Source: Dyella sp. RRB7
Lineage (GTDB): Bacteria; Pseudomonadota; Gammaproteobacteria; Xanthomonadales; Rhodanobacteraceae
DNA length: 64,000 nucleotides
Direction: 5' to 3'
Assembly: GCF_022761115.1 (NCBI RefSeq)
Contig: NZ_JAKWJS010000007.1
Span: forward strand, 62,001-126,000
Shown here: in pieces, positions 55,348 through 63,697 of the stretch
Layout of the letters: each line of letters begins with the position of its first letter
Numbering within the stretch: position 1 is the first letter of the stretch
Translations under genes and position numbers: made by a program
The notes under the pieces: generated by a model
Seen by the model: only the letters and a program-made list of their open reading frames with translations
The model's database searches: none
Told to the model about the DNA's origin: nothing

Positions 55348-55768
55348 ATGGCTTGCGGGGTTGCTTTGGCTGGTTTCGTATTCCTGAGCCTGGCCTGCGC
55401 CTGTGACGCAGGCCAGGCAGACAAGCCGGTCATCATTACGTTGGATGGCCCACCCTTGGCGCCAAGGCACCAGGTGATCACCCAGGACATCACCTGTACC
55501 GACGATGGTCGATCATTGCATCACCTTGCCCGCCGGCATACGCGTGGCTTCTCAGGCCACAAGCAAGGAGCAGTTGGATCGCCGTTTCCGTGGCTACTCG
55601 GACTGGTCGGTCATCAGCGATCGCATGAGGCCCAGCGACGATATCTACGCATACGACAACATGATCCACCCGCCGCCAGGCGTCACCGACTTCGCCGGCC
55701 ATGGCGGCGGTTTCGTGGTGCTTCGAGGGTGGTGTCTGGTCGGCCGGATTCACACCTGGGTGGAATAA
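55348..55768 (+). pseudogene. Frameshifted small exported protein
   Basis: The first frame encodes a signal peptide and start of a mature protein (VALAGFVFLSLACACDAGQA, then VITQDITCTDDG). Convincing coding then continues in the next frame: CITLPAGIRVASQATSKEQL, YSDWSVISDRMRP, IHPPPGVTDFAGHGGGFVVLRGWCLVGRIH. A single-base change near 55500-55515 would join them into one ~135-residue exported protein. It may be a true pseudogene, or a sequencing or assembly error. I do not recognise the family. Confidence 0.55.
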
Positions 55769-55773
55769 TCTTG

Positions 55774-55800
55774 ATGTCCGCTTTTGAAACACGGCGACCA
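55774..55800. repeat. Palindromic element, copy F
   Basis: ATGTCCGCTTTTGAAACACG, then GCGACCA. The left half is clear and the right half has decayed. It lies just before the HAD gene. Confidence 0.45.
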
Positions 55801-55852
55801 TGGTCTGCCATGCGGGCCAGCCGCCGCTTTGCATGATTGGATGGAGAACAAG

Positions 55853-56470
55853 GTGATCAGGGCGATCTTCTTCGACTACGACGGTGTACTTACGACCGAC
55901 AAGAGCGGCTCGCTGACAACGTACCGATATTTGAGCAAGGCGAGCGGGATCGCACTATCGGCAATCAGCGCGGCCATTAGCCCTTACGAAGACGACCTGC
56001 TCATGGGCAGGTCGAGTCATGCCCAAGTCTGGCGCAAGGCTTGTGAGCCCCTGGGCAAGGCATTGGACATCAGCTTGCTTGCCGCGGCGTTCGAAAGCAC
56101 GCCGTTGAACACAAGCATGTTTTCATTGGCCGGAAGGCTGAGAACCCATTATTCGGTCGGGATCATCACGGATAACAAGAAAGACCGGATGGACCACCTC
56201 AGAAAGCACCAGGGATTGGATTCCCTGTTCAGCCCCATCGTGGTCTCCGCGGAAGTGGGTAGCGGGAAGCGTGGCCAGGAAATATTTCTGCACGCGACAT
56301 CCTGTGCAGGTGTCGAGCCTGATGAAAGCATCTTCATCGACAACAGCGAGGCCAACCTCGTGGTGGCACGCGCTTTAGGCATGCATGTCATCTTTCACGA
56401 TGATGAAAAGAATGACGTCGGCTCGCTGAAGGAGCGGCTGGAGTTGCTAGGTGCATGCATCGATGGCTGA
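55853..56470 (+). CDS. HAD-superfamily hydrolase
   Basis: This 205-aa cytoplasmic protein has the HAD motifs: I, AIFFDYDGVLTTD with the Asp-x-Asp catalytic pair; II, VGIITDN; III, a Lys in GSGKRGQEIF; and IV, SIFIDNSEANLVVA. It is a small phosphatase-type HAD with a helical cap between motifs I and II. The substrate is unknown. The GTG at 55853 has GGAG six bases upstream; ATG 55841 is an alternative. Confidence 0.85.
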   Translation: MIRAIFFDYDGVLTTDKSGSLTTYRYLSKASGIALSAISAAISPYEDDLLMGRSSHAQVWRKACEPLGKALDISLLAAAFESTPLNTSMFSLAGRLRTHYSVGIITDNKKDRMDHLRKHQGLDSLFSPIVVSAEVGSGKRGQEIFLHATSCAGVEPDESIFIDNSEANLVVARALGMHVIFHDDEKNDVGSLKERLELLGACIDG

Positions 56471-56624
56471 TAGACCATGAGTCTGTGGGCGTCGAATGCT
56501 CGCTTTTGCCCCCGGACGGACGCCATGCAAACAGCAATGTGCGGGATATTTGCCAGGTGGATATGATCCATTGCGTTATTACAGTAAACGCACTTTGCGG
56601 CCACGGCATACAGGGAGGATGGTG

Positions 56625-58388
56625 ATGGGGATACTGCGGTTTTTCTTCATGGGAATCGGCGTTTTGCTCGCAGGCCAGGCCTGGGCCGATGACTGCCATC
56701 TGAAGGATTACGGCACGTTGCCTGTGGAAATGATCGGTAGCCAAGCCACCACCATGGTAAAGATCAACGGCAACGATACGCGCTTCATTATCGATACCGG
56801 CGCCTTTTTCAATACCATGTCGAGCGCCAATGCATCGTCACTCGGCCTCAAGCTGGAGCCCGCGCCCTTTGGTTTTCGCATCAGCGGTGTTGGCGGTGTC
56901 GCGAATGTGCAACAGGCGCACGTCAAGGCGTTCGGCATCCTCGGGGCGACGCTCGATAATGTTGATTTCATCGTCGGCGGCACCGATACCGGCGCTGGAC
57001 TGCTTGGCGCCAACCTGCTCGATCTGGTGGATCTGGAAATCGATCTGGCGCACGGCAAAATGACCCTGTTCAAAGCGGATCACTGCGATAAAACGTCGCT
57101 GGCGTATTGGGTAAAGGATGACAAGTACAACGTCGCCGATATTGAACCGTCCGGCAACCGGTTCGACCGGCGCACGTTTTTCAATGTGACGATCAACGGC
57201 AAGAAGGTGCGAGCGGTACTCGATTCGGGAGCATCCGCCACCGTGCTGAGCCGTGACGCCGCCGAGCGAGCCGGCATCGACCTCAATGCGCCCGATGTCA
57301 AAGCCGGTAGTAGCAGCATCGGCATTGGCGCAAAGCCGGTCAAGACCTGGACGGTGAACATTGATTCGTTCTCGGTCGGCACGGAAACGATCCAGCACAG
57401 CCAGATGCAGGTGATTGACGGAAGAATAGGCGACAACACCGACATGCTGCTCGGCGTGGATTTTCTCCTTGCCCATCGTATGTTCATTGCCAACAGCAAG
57501 AAGAAAGCCTATTTCACCTATAACGGCGGGCGCGTGTTTACCTTCGCGGCAGCACCGGGCGATAGCGACAAATCCGCTGCCGCCGCTGCAGACGAGAATG
57601 GCCCTGGACCCAAGACCGCCGGCGACTATGCTTTATCAGGCCAGGCGCATTTGTCGCGCGGCGAACCCAAGGCAGCCATAGCCGATCTGAACGAGGCGAT
57701 CCGTATAGCGCCTGATCAGGCGGCCTACTATGTCGCCCGTGCAGGGGCCTATGAGGCGGACAAACAGTCCGACGCCGCGCTTACCGATCTGGACAAGTCC
57801 TTGAGCCTGGATCCGAAGAACGTCGACGCATTGCTGATGCGCGCCGAACTTCATCTCGCGCACAAGGACCGCACGGGTGCCGCATCCGATGTGGCGGCAG
57901 CAAGCACTGTCGCGCCCGCAGGATCAGCACAGGCGCGTTTGCTCGCCGCCCTTTACATCCGGCTCGATCAGCCTGCTGCGGCGTTGCCCCTGCTCGACGA
58001 TTGGATTCGCCTGCACAGTGATGATGCCATGCTTGGTTACGTGCTCAACCAGCGCTGCTGGGCGCGCAGCCTGAGCAATCAGATGCTCGACGAGGCCTTG
58101 AAGGATTGCCTCAAGGCGATCAAGCGCGATGGCGAAAACGCGTCCTACCTCGACAGCTTGGGTTTGGTCGAGTTGCGGCTGGGACATTATCCGGAGTCGA
58201 TCAAGGCATACGGGAAGGCCGTTGCGCAAAATCCGCGTTCCGCCTGGTCGCGCTATGGCCTTGGCTTGGCGAAAATCCGCAGTGGCCAGACAGATGCAGG
58301 CAATGCCGACCTGGTGGCCGCGCGTGCACTTGATTCGAAAATCGAAACGCGCGCCGCCAAATATGGCTTGGTTGCAGCAGGGCCATAG
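56625..58388 (+). CDS. Exported protein with two retropepsin-like domains and TPR repeats
   Basis: This 587-aa protein has GGAGG six bases before the ATG and a signal peptide (ILRFFFMGIGVLLAGQAWA). It has two aspartic-protease half-domains: the first with FIIDTGAFFNTM and LLGANLLDLVDLEIDL, the second with AVLDSGASATVLS and MLLGVDFLLAHRMFI. At least four TPR-like helical pairs follow (residues ~360-580, e.g. SRGEPKAAIADLNEAIRIAP, SLGLVELRLGHYPESIKAYG). The two half-domains could pair into one pepsin-like site in a single chain. The joining of protease and TPR suggests it acts on or is held by partner proteins in the periplasm. Confidence 0.85.
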   Translation: MGILRFFFMGIGVLLAGQAWADDCHLKDYGTLPVEMIGSQATTMVKINGNDTRFIIDTGAFFNTMSSANASSLGLKLEPAPFGFRISGVGGVANVQQAHVKAFGILGATLDNVDFIVGGTDTGAGLLGANLLDLVDLEIDLAHGKMTLFKADHCDKTSLAYWVKDDKYNVADIEPSGNRFDRRTFFNVTINGKKVRAVLDSGASATVLSRDAAERAGIDLNAPDVKAGSSSIGIGAKPVKTWTVNIDSFSVGTETIQHSQMQVIDGRIGDNTDMLLGVDFLLAHRMFIANSKKKAYFTYNGGRVFTFAAAPGDSDKSAAAAADENGPGPKTAGDYALSGQAHLSRGEPKAAIADLNEAIRIAPDQAAYYVARAGAYEADKQSDAALTDLDKSLSLDPKNVDALLMRAELHLAHKDRTGAASDVAAASTVAPAGSAQARLLAALYIRLDQPAAALPLLDDWIRLHSDDAMLGYVLNQRCWARSLSNQMLDEALKDCLKAIKRDGENASYLDSLGLVELRLGHYPESIKAYGKAVAQNPRSAWSRYGLGLAKIRSGQTDAGNADLVAARALDSKIETRAAKYGLVAAGP

Positions 58389-58523
58389 GGCGAATGCCAC
58401 TCGCGCCCGAATGCTCAAACAGCGGAGTTGGGTCTTTCAACGCGAAAGAGCACTGAAACACCAATCCAGACTGGGTGATCGTGGAGGTGGAGGGATCATC
58501 CGGAACCAGAACAGGGGAGTTGC

Positions 58524-59948
58524 ATGAAGCATCAGGCAGCGTGGCTGGTTATAGCCTTTTCCACCCTCTGTGCCGGTCTTTGGCCTGCCGCCGGCCATTC
58601 GGTGCCGCAATGCCTCTCGACCTGGATTGCTCCAGGGCAGCGGACCGTAACGCCAGCGGAAGTCACCGGCACATCGCAGGAAAAGCTCGTCCTGCTAGGC
58701 CATCATCCGAAGGACGGCAACAACTATGGGAATTCGCTACCCGATAACGGATACGTGCTCACCGGCGACAAGGTTGACCTGGTGACGACCTGCGAGGGTT
58801 ACGCTTACGTGCGCTTTCATGGGGCCAAGCGCGTGTCGACGGGATGGGTCGATGCCTCCCGCCTGCAGACCACCGGGCCTGCCTATCTGCCCATGCCTGC
58901 CCATGCTGCAGCGCTCTGCCATGCGGCTGAGGAAACGCTCAATCGGGGCGAGCAGCTCCAGCACCTTGGTGCTACAGCGATGGACCCCAAGGTGCTGGAA
59001 GCGCTGCATCTGGATCCAGGCTGGAACGCATCGCCTGCGCAGGTTGCGCACATGACCGTAGAGGGGCGTTCCCTTGCGGCTACCTCGATCGACTCCGGAG
59101 GAACCTGCCATTCGACGACGGTGTACGTCCTCAGCGGAGATCTCAAGTCGAAGCTGTCGCCAGCCGACCGCGACGATCGCGATGTCGAGAACCAGGGCAG
59201 TGATTCCTGGGCATTCGGTGTCAGCGAAGATCTTGTCAACGTGCTTGGCCAGCCGATGGTGATGAGCTCGGACGTCGGCTCGTCAACCTTCCATCTGTCA
59301 GTTATCGACAAGAATGGCGACATCGTTCCGACCTGCCAAGGTGACCTTGTGGATCTCCAGCAGAGACGGATCATTGCCAGCCATGACGACGATGTTTGTC
59401 ATGCCATGCTTGCCGGTCAGCAAACACCGGTTGCGCTGCAGTCGCCCACGCCGGGGCAATCGCTGTCGCTCAAGCAGCAACCGGACAGCTTCGTGGCAGC
59501 GGCGGTGCATGATTCCAGCCATGCCGCAACGCAGCTCCGCTTTCATGATAACGCCCGCGCTGCGGAGGTTGAGTACACGCTCAATGCGACAGGCGATGCC
59601 GACCTCGACAATAGCGGCAAGCCGCGCCAGATAGGCCTGGTGTCCTTCTTCGAGGGAGACTCCAGCGCTGGCTGCGGCGACTACAGCGACACCCAGGTCG
59701 TGCCCGTCTATCTGGATGAACAGGGCCGCGCTGATCCTTCCAACGTCGCCAACCAGGGGCTTGCCAGTGCATTGCCGCACGGCATGGAAGATGGCCGGCT
59801 GGTGACGTATGCAGGGAAAACATATCTGGAGCTGTCACCGAAGCTGCATGGGCCGTCGAGTTCGGTGTGGACCATCGACGCCAAAGGCCCTAGCGAAGTG
59901 TGCTCGTACCAGTTGAAGCACTATGTGGTGCGCCCGATCTCGGGGTGA
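58524..59948 (+). CDS. Large exported protein of unknown function
   Basis: This 474-aa protein has a signal peptide (QAAWLVIAFSTLCAGLWPAAG). The first part has WVDASRLQT, like the end of an SH3-type or lysozyme-inhibitor-like beta domain. The rest has eight or more Cys, e.g. GGTCHSTTV, VPTCQGDLV, DDVCHAM, SAGCGDYSD and SEVCSYQLKH. These suggest disulphide-stabilised periplasmic domains. No catalytic motif is seen. It lies 135 bp after the retropepsin-TPR gene on the same strand and may share its transcription. Confidence 0.65.
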   Translation: MKHQAAWLVIAFSTLCAGLWPAAGHSVPQCLSTWIAPGQRTVTPAEVTGTSQEKLVLLGHHPKDGNNYGNSLPDNGYVLTGDKVDLVTTCEGYAYVRFHGAKRVSTGWVDASRLQTTGPAYLPMPAHAAALCHAAEETLNRGEQLQHLGATAMDPKVLEALHLDPGWNASPAQVAHMTVEGRSLAATSIDSGGTCHSTTVYVLSGDLKSKLSPADRDDRDVENQGSDSWAFGVSEDLVNVLGQPMVMSSDVGSSTFHLSVIDKNGDIVPTCQGDLVDLQQRRIIASHDDDVCHAMLAGQQTPVALQSPTPGQSLSLKQQPDSFVAAAVHDSSHAATQLRFHDNARAAEVEYTLNATGDADLDNSGKPRQIGLVSFFEGDSSAGCGDYSDTQVVPVYLDEQGRADPSNVANQGLASALPHGMEDGRLVTYAGKTYLELSPKLHGPSSSVWTIDAKGPSEVCSYQLKHYVVRPISG

Positions 59949-60137
59949 TGCGCTGACGGCAGGTTGATTTCCTGCCGGTGAGTGGGCTGGAGAGTGACAA
60001 CGCCCGAGGGCGGCCGGCCATGTACGCTTTGGAGCAGCATCGCCTGACGCCCGTGGCGACCGTGCCGAGAGACCGTCATGACCCGTGCTTACGCTGGTGT
60101 AAAACTGTGGGCCGCTACCTGGACAGGAAGGAATGCA

Positions 60138-61952
60138 ATGGATGGTCTTCGTCGTCTTCTCCTCATCGTTGCCATGGGATGGCTGTGTGGTCCTGTCGCC
60201 GCGCAAACCTCGCAACCCACCACGGCCACCACCGATGTCGCCGCCTTTGCACGCCTGTACGGCGTAGTGCGTTACTACTATCCGGGTGACGCCGTGCAGG
60301 GGCTGAACTGGAACCGCTTTGCGGTATATGGCGTTTCGCAGGTACGCGGCGCACATGACAGCCAGGCCTTGGCAGCGAGCCTGCGTGGCCTGTTCGATCC
60401 CGTCACCACCGGGGTCGTGATCCTGCCGGAGAGACAGCCGTTCCCTGCTGCGAAACCCTTGGCTGCCGACCAGCGGCAGGTCTATTGGCAGCGATTGGGC
60501 TATGCGGAAGGTGTCAATCGCTACGCTGCCTACCAAGCCAAGCGCACCGCACGCGCCGGTGTGTTTGCTACGACAAACCATGCGCCAAACATCGACATCG
60601 AACAACAGCGCACCGCCAGTGCCCAACTCTTGCCGGCGGAAGCCACGCTTTTCGCTGCGCCGCCGCCCGGCGAGCGCTATGCGGAGTTTCCGCTGGGTGC
60701 AGGCCTCAAGGCGCGCGTGCCGATTGAACTGTCGGATGAGGAAGCCAAGGCCACGCCCAAGCAACAGGAGGCGATGGCCACGCTTGTGGCCAAGCCCGCG
60801 AGCTTCGCCGACAACCCGATCTCCGCCGACCAGCGCCTGGCCGATATCGTGGTGAGCTGGAACGTCTACCGGCACTTCTATCCGTACTGGCAGGAGGTGG
60901 GCGGTGATTGGGATAGCCAGCTGGAGCCGCTGCTGGCTACCATCGATGCCCCGGCCACTCGGGAAGTGCAACGCGACAACCTTCGCCACCTGGTTGCCCT
61001 GGTACAAGATGGCCATGGCTTCGTCTACGACCCTCGCCGCCCGACGGGCGCACTGCCTTTGCTGCTGGAGCCAATAGGCGATGCGCTGGTCGTCGCCGCC
61101 AGTGCGGACCCGGCGATACGAACAGGCGACCGTATTGTGTCTATCAATGGTGTCGAGTTCGGTATCTGGGCGGCAAAACAGGCATCGCTGGTTTCAGGCT
61201 CTCCCCAATGGCGACGCTGGCAACTGGCGAGTGCACTTAACGCAGGACCAGCCGGCACGCCGGTAACGCTTGGTCTTGAACGCGAAGACCGTATGCTCGA
61301 CGCCACGCTGACCTACCAGAAACAGGCACCCAAGCCGGTGCCATCCCGACCCGAGCCCGTCGCCCAGCTCAAGGACGGCGTGTGGTACCTGGATATCACG
61401 CGGGCCTCCCAGCAGGATCTGAGTGACCATCTTGGCCCGTTCAGTCAGGCGCGTGCGCTGATCGTCGATCTGCGTGGCTACCCAACCCCGATGACCGGCA
61501 TGCAATTGCTGCGCCATCTGCTGGCAGAACCTGAGCATGCGCAATGGATGCACGTGCCTAATGACGAAGCACCGTTCGACCAGCCCGTGAGTTACACCGG
61601 ACTCGGCTGGAACCTGACGCCTGCAGCGCCACATATCCCGGGCAAGATGGTGGTGTTGACCAATGGCCGCGCCATCAGCCAGGCCGAATCCATCCTCGGT
61701 TATGTCGCCGACCTGCATCTCGCCACCATCGTGGGATCGCCCAGCGCCGGGACCAACGGCGACGTGCAGAACTTCTACACGCCCTCCGGCTACCGCATCA
61801 GCTTCACTGGCCTGCGCGTGACACGTCACGATGGTGTCACGCCATTCCACCTGCACGGCGTTACCCCCGACATCGCCGTAAACCCTTCGCTGGAGGACAT
61901 CCGCGCTGGCCGCGACGTGGTGCTCGAACAGGCCTTGAAACTCTGCCAATGA
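60138..61952 (+). CDS. Exported S41-family (C-terminal processing peptidase-like) peptidase
   Basis: This 604-aa protein has AGGAAGGA before the ATG and a signal peptide (RLLLIVAMGWLCGPVAAQ). A helical N-terminal part begins VAAFARLYGVVRYYYPGDAVQGLNWNRF and repeats in ADIVVSWNVYRHFYPYWQEVGGDW. A PDZ-like region follows (ALVVAASADPAIRTGDRIVSINGVEF), then the S41 core (ALIVDLRGYPTP) with NGRAISQAESILGY, which should hold the catalytic Ser, and GTNGDVQNFYTPSG. It probably cleaves periplasmic peptides. The Ser-x-x-Glu arrangement differs from E. coli Prc (Ser-Lys), as in tricorn-like relatives. Confidence 0.88.
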   Translation: MDGLRRLLLIVAMGWLCGPVAAQTSQPTTATTDVAAFARLYGVVRYYYPGDAVQGLNWNRFAVYGVSQVRGAHDSQALAASLRGLFDPVTTGVVILPERQPFPAAKPLAADQRQVYWQRLGYAEGVNRYAAYQAKRTARAGVFATTNHAPNIDIEQQRTASAQLLPAEATLFAAPPPGERYAEFPLGAGLKARVPIELSDEEAKATPKQQEAMATLVAKPASFADNPISADQRLADIVVSWNVYRHFYPYWQEVGGDWDSQLEPLLATIDAPATREVQRDNLRHLVALVQDGHGFVYDPRRPTGALPLLLEPIGDALVVAASADPAIRTGDRIVSINGVEFGIWAAKQASLVSGSPQWRRWQLASALNAGPAGTPVTLGLEREDRMLDATLTYQKQAPKPVPSRPEPVAQLKDGVWYLDITRASQQDLSDHLGPFSQARALIVDLRGYPTPMTGMQLLRHLLAEPEHAQWMHVPNDEAPFDQPVSYTGLGWNLTPAAPHIPGKMVVLTNGRAISQAESILGYVADLHLATIVGSPSAGTNGDVQNFYTPSGYRISFTGLRVTRHDGVTPFHLHGVTPDIAVNPSLEDIRAGRDVVLEQALKLCQ

Positions 61953-62198
61953 CGAGGGTATCTGGATGTACTTGGACCTGTACAAGGAGGACGTTACCAA
62001 TTCTGATCATTCCGTCACCCGGCATGCTCATCGCGAGGCAGAGCACCTTGTGGACGAAAGCATGATTGATGAGATGAGTCCCTTGCGCGGACCAGCAAGC
62101 CGAAAAGTGAGAGAGGGGCTGCCTATTTCATACTGGGATGTATTGGCCACAACGCCGGTACACCGGAAACCGCCGCTTTTTTTGTTGAGCGCGCGGCC
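61953..62198. other. Gap with a doubtful frame
   Basis: A frame from about 61966 (MYLDLYKEDVTNSDHSVTRH) reads 84 codons without any domain or RBS. It could be the decayed 5' part of the HEAT-like gene that follows. Nothing else is seen. Confidence 0.3.
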
Positions 62199-62551
62199 AT
62201 GGAATGCGACAAGTACGTAATGCATCAACTGCTGAGATGCCCCGTCAAGCTGAACTTGCCGCCGGGACTTTCACTGGAGTCGATCCATCAACGACTTAAT
62301 GACCCTCGGTGGCTAGTTCAATACGCCGCGATTGGCTCCCTGTGTGGTGGGTCGTCACCCGAGTGCCGAAGATCACGTTCTCGAGCTTCTTGCTGGGACG
62401 ACAGACCCACATGACCAGATCTACTCTCACGTAACGCTGAACCGTATTGGCATGCTGCAAGATGGGGCTAGCACCCAGGAAGCGCGATGTGAAACTGTCA
62501 GCAGATGCTGCCACCAAGTCCATTCGGGCGTGCCATGGGATGGCTGAGTAG
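62199..62551 (+). pseudogene. Frameshifted HEAT-repeat-like gene
   Basis: One frame gives PPGLSLESIHQRLNDPRWLVQYAAIGSLCGG. After one extra G near 62345 the next frame continues HPSAEDHVLELLAGTTDPHDQIYSHVTLNRIG, and a third frame gives KLSADAATKSIRACHGMAE to a stop at 62551. Joined, these read as HEAT-like helical repeats. At least two frameshifts mean the gene is broken. HEAT-like proteins of this size are sometimes immunity proteins, but no toxin gene is seen next to it. Confidence 0.5.
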
Positions 62552-62607
62552 ACGGTTCCAAGATCAAGCACTAAGTGCCCAGGGTGAGAGTCGCCATGTC
62601 GCCATAA

Positions 62608-62633
62608 GGTCCGATTCGACCCGGAGCGGACAT
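62608..62633. repeat. GTCCG/GCGGAC palindromic element, copy G
   Basis: GGTCCGATTCGACC, then CGGAGCGGACAT. This is one of the best-preserved copies, with both halves clear. Confidence 0.7.
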
Positions 62634-62692
62634 AAGGAGAAACTAATGATAACAGCTCTTACACGCGCTATAAGTTTGTCGCTCGCTATTTT

Positions 62693-63316
62693 CTATTTAC
62701 CACTATCCGACCAAGGTAAGCTCGCTCCTCCTACCCATGGAAGAGCCAATTCATCCTTCAGAGCTTTTTCCACATCACAATAGCGTTTCGATGCCTCAAG
62801 TCGATGATCGAAAGTGAAGTACAGCCGAGGGCGTCCAAAAAGACCCTCCGTATTTTGGGCAAGGCGATAAAAATCAAAATGCACCGGCTGGGTATCGACG
62901 TATGAATCGCCGTAGTCGCGATCGGCTACTACGAGCATGATTGCAGTAGCCGATTTGGGAACAAATAAGCGAAAGCTATGCAGCGTGCAGTCTGCACCAC
63001 CTGACGTAACGAGTTCATTCGTTTCGCGTGGATCGTTCGGAATAGAGACATTTCGAAGAAATACGGGCACTACTTGAAGCAGCGTTTTGCCCCCAGGCGT
63101 TGGAAGTTGTGCATATATCGTGGTGACGTTGAAACCATGTGCGTTGTAATTTTCTCGCCATGCCGAGACGATCGTGAAGCGATGACCTTCCAACAGGACA
63201 TCATTCACGCCATTTTTGAACATAACTATTTTTGCATCCGATAGCGGTTCGGCGTGAACATTCAACCCTAAAAGAAAAACCACCGGACCCAAAAACTTCA
63301 GCAAGCTGCCGGACAT
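62693..63316 (-). CDS. Exported protein of unknown function
   Basis: This 207-aa protein has AAGGAG before the ATG and a signal peptide (LLKFLGPVVFLLGLNVHA). The mature protein has only two cysteines, far apart (GGADCTLHSFRL and KRYCDVEKAL). The sequence VVFLRNVSIPNDPRETNEL and RLFVPKSATAIMLVVADRDYGDSYVDTQPVHFDFYRL reads like a beta-sandwich of about 180 residues. I do not recognise the family. Base composition is less GC-rich than most neighbours, so it may have been acquired by transfer. Confidence 0.6.
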   Translation of the reverse strand: MSGSLLKFLGPVVFLLGLNVHAEPLSDAKIVMFKNGVNDVLLEGHRFTIVSAWRENYNAHGFNVTTIYAQLPTPGGKTLLQVVPVFLRNVSIPNDPRETNELVTSGGADCTLHSFRLFVPKSATAIMLVVADRDYGDSYVDTQPVHFDFYRLAQNTEGLFGRPRLYFTFDHRLEASKRYCDVEKALKDELALPWVGGASLPWSDSGK

Positions 63317-63354
63317 TGCACGCTCCTTATGATTTACATCCCAGTCAACATTTT

Positions 63355-63377
63355 GGACTTTCGACCTATTCTGGGTC
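63355..63377. repeat. Palindromic element, copy H
   Basis: GGACTTTCGACC, then TATTCTGGGTC. The core is kept and the arms are weak. Confidence 0.4.
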
Positions 63378-63424
63378 AGCGTCAGGGCATTCAAAAGGGG
63401 GGCTACTTTTGAGTGGTAATGAGG

Positions 63425-63450
63425 TGTTCGCTTCCGACCCTACGCAGACA
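63425..63450. repeat. Palindromic element, copy I
   Basis: GTTCGCTTCCGACCC, then TACGCAGACA. The core and most of the left arm are kept. Confidence 0.5.
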
Positions 63451-63604
63451 TATCCAGCAAGATAATGTACGGACGTTTGCGTTTTTTCCAAATCGCAAAC
63501 AAATACGGGCCGGGTCGGTCGCCCGTGCCCATCCGATGCCGCAGGGGCTATATGTGTTGGGGTATTGGGTCCAAACCATGCCCTGCTCCAATTACCAATG
63601 TAGT

Positions 63605-63623
63605 CGCAAGAACGTGACCGGCG
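63605..63623 (+). repeat. 19-bp repeat, copy 2
   Basis: CGCAAGAACGTGACCGGCG is identical to 26716-26734, 37 kb away. It lies about 75 bp before the final gene. Confidence 0.7.
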
Positions 63624-63697
63624 AAAACCCTATGCTTTGGCCATCAGGGACAGATGTGCCCTAAGGCCTTTCTGGTCAAACCATAAGGAGCATGGTG

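Larger units (their letters stand above)
63317..63697. other. Gap with two palindrome copies and the 19-bp repeat
   Basis: This 381-bp gap has no supported gene. It holds degenerate palindrome copies at 63355-63377 and 63425-63450 and the second copy of the 19-bp repeat at 63605. Confidence 0.5.

Noticed and set aside
40635-63450. Repeated GTCCGC palindromes as a CRISPR array
   Set aside because: Copies are kilobases apart, degenerate and without regular spacers.
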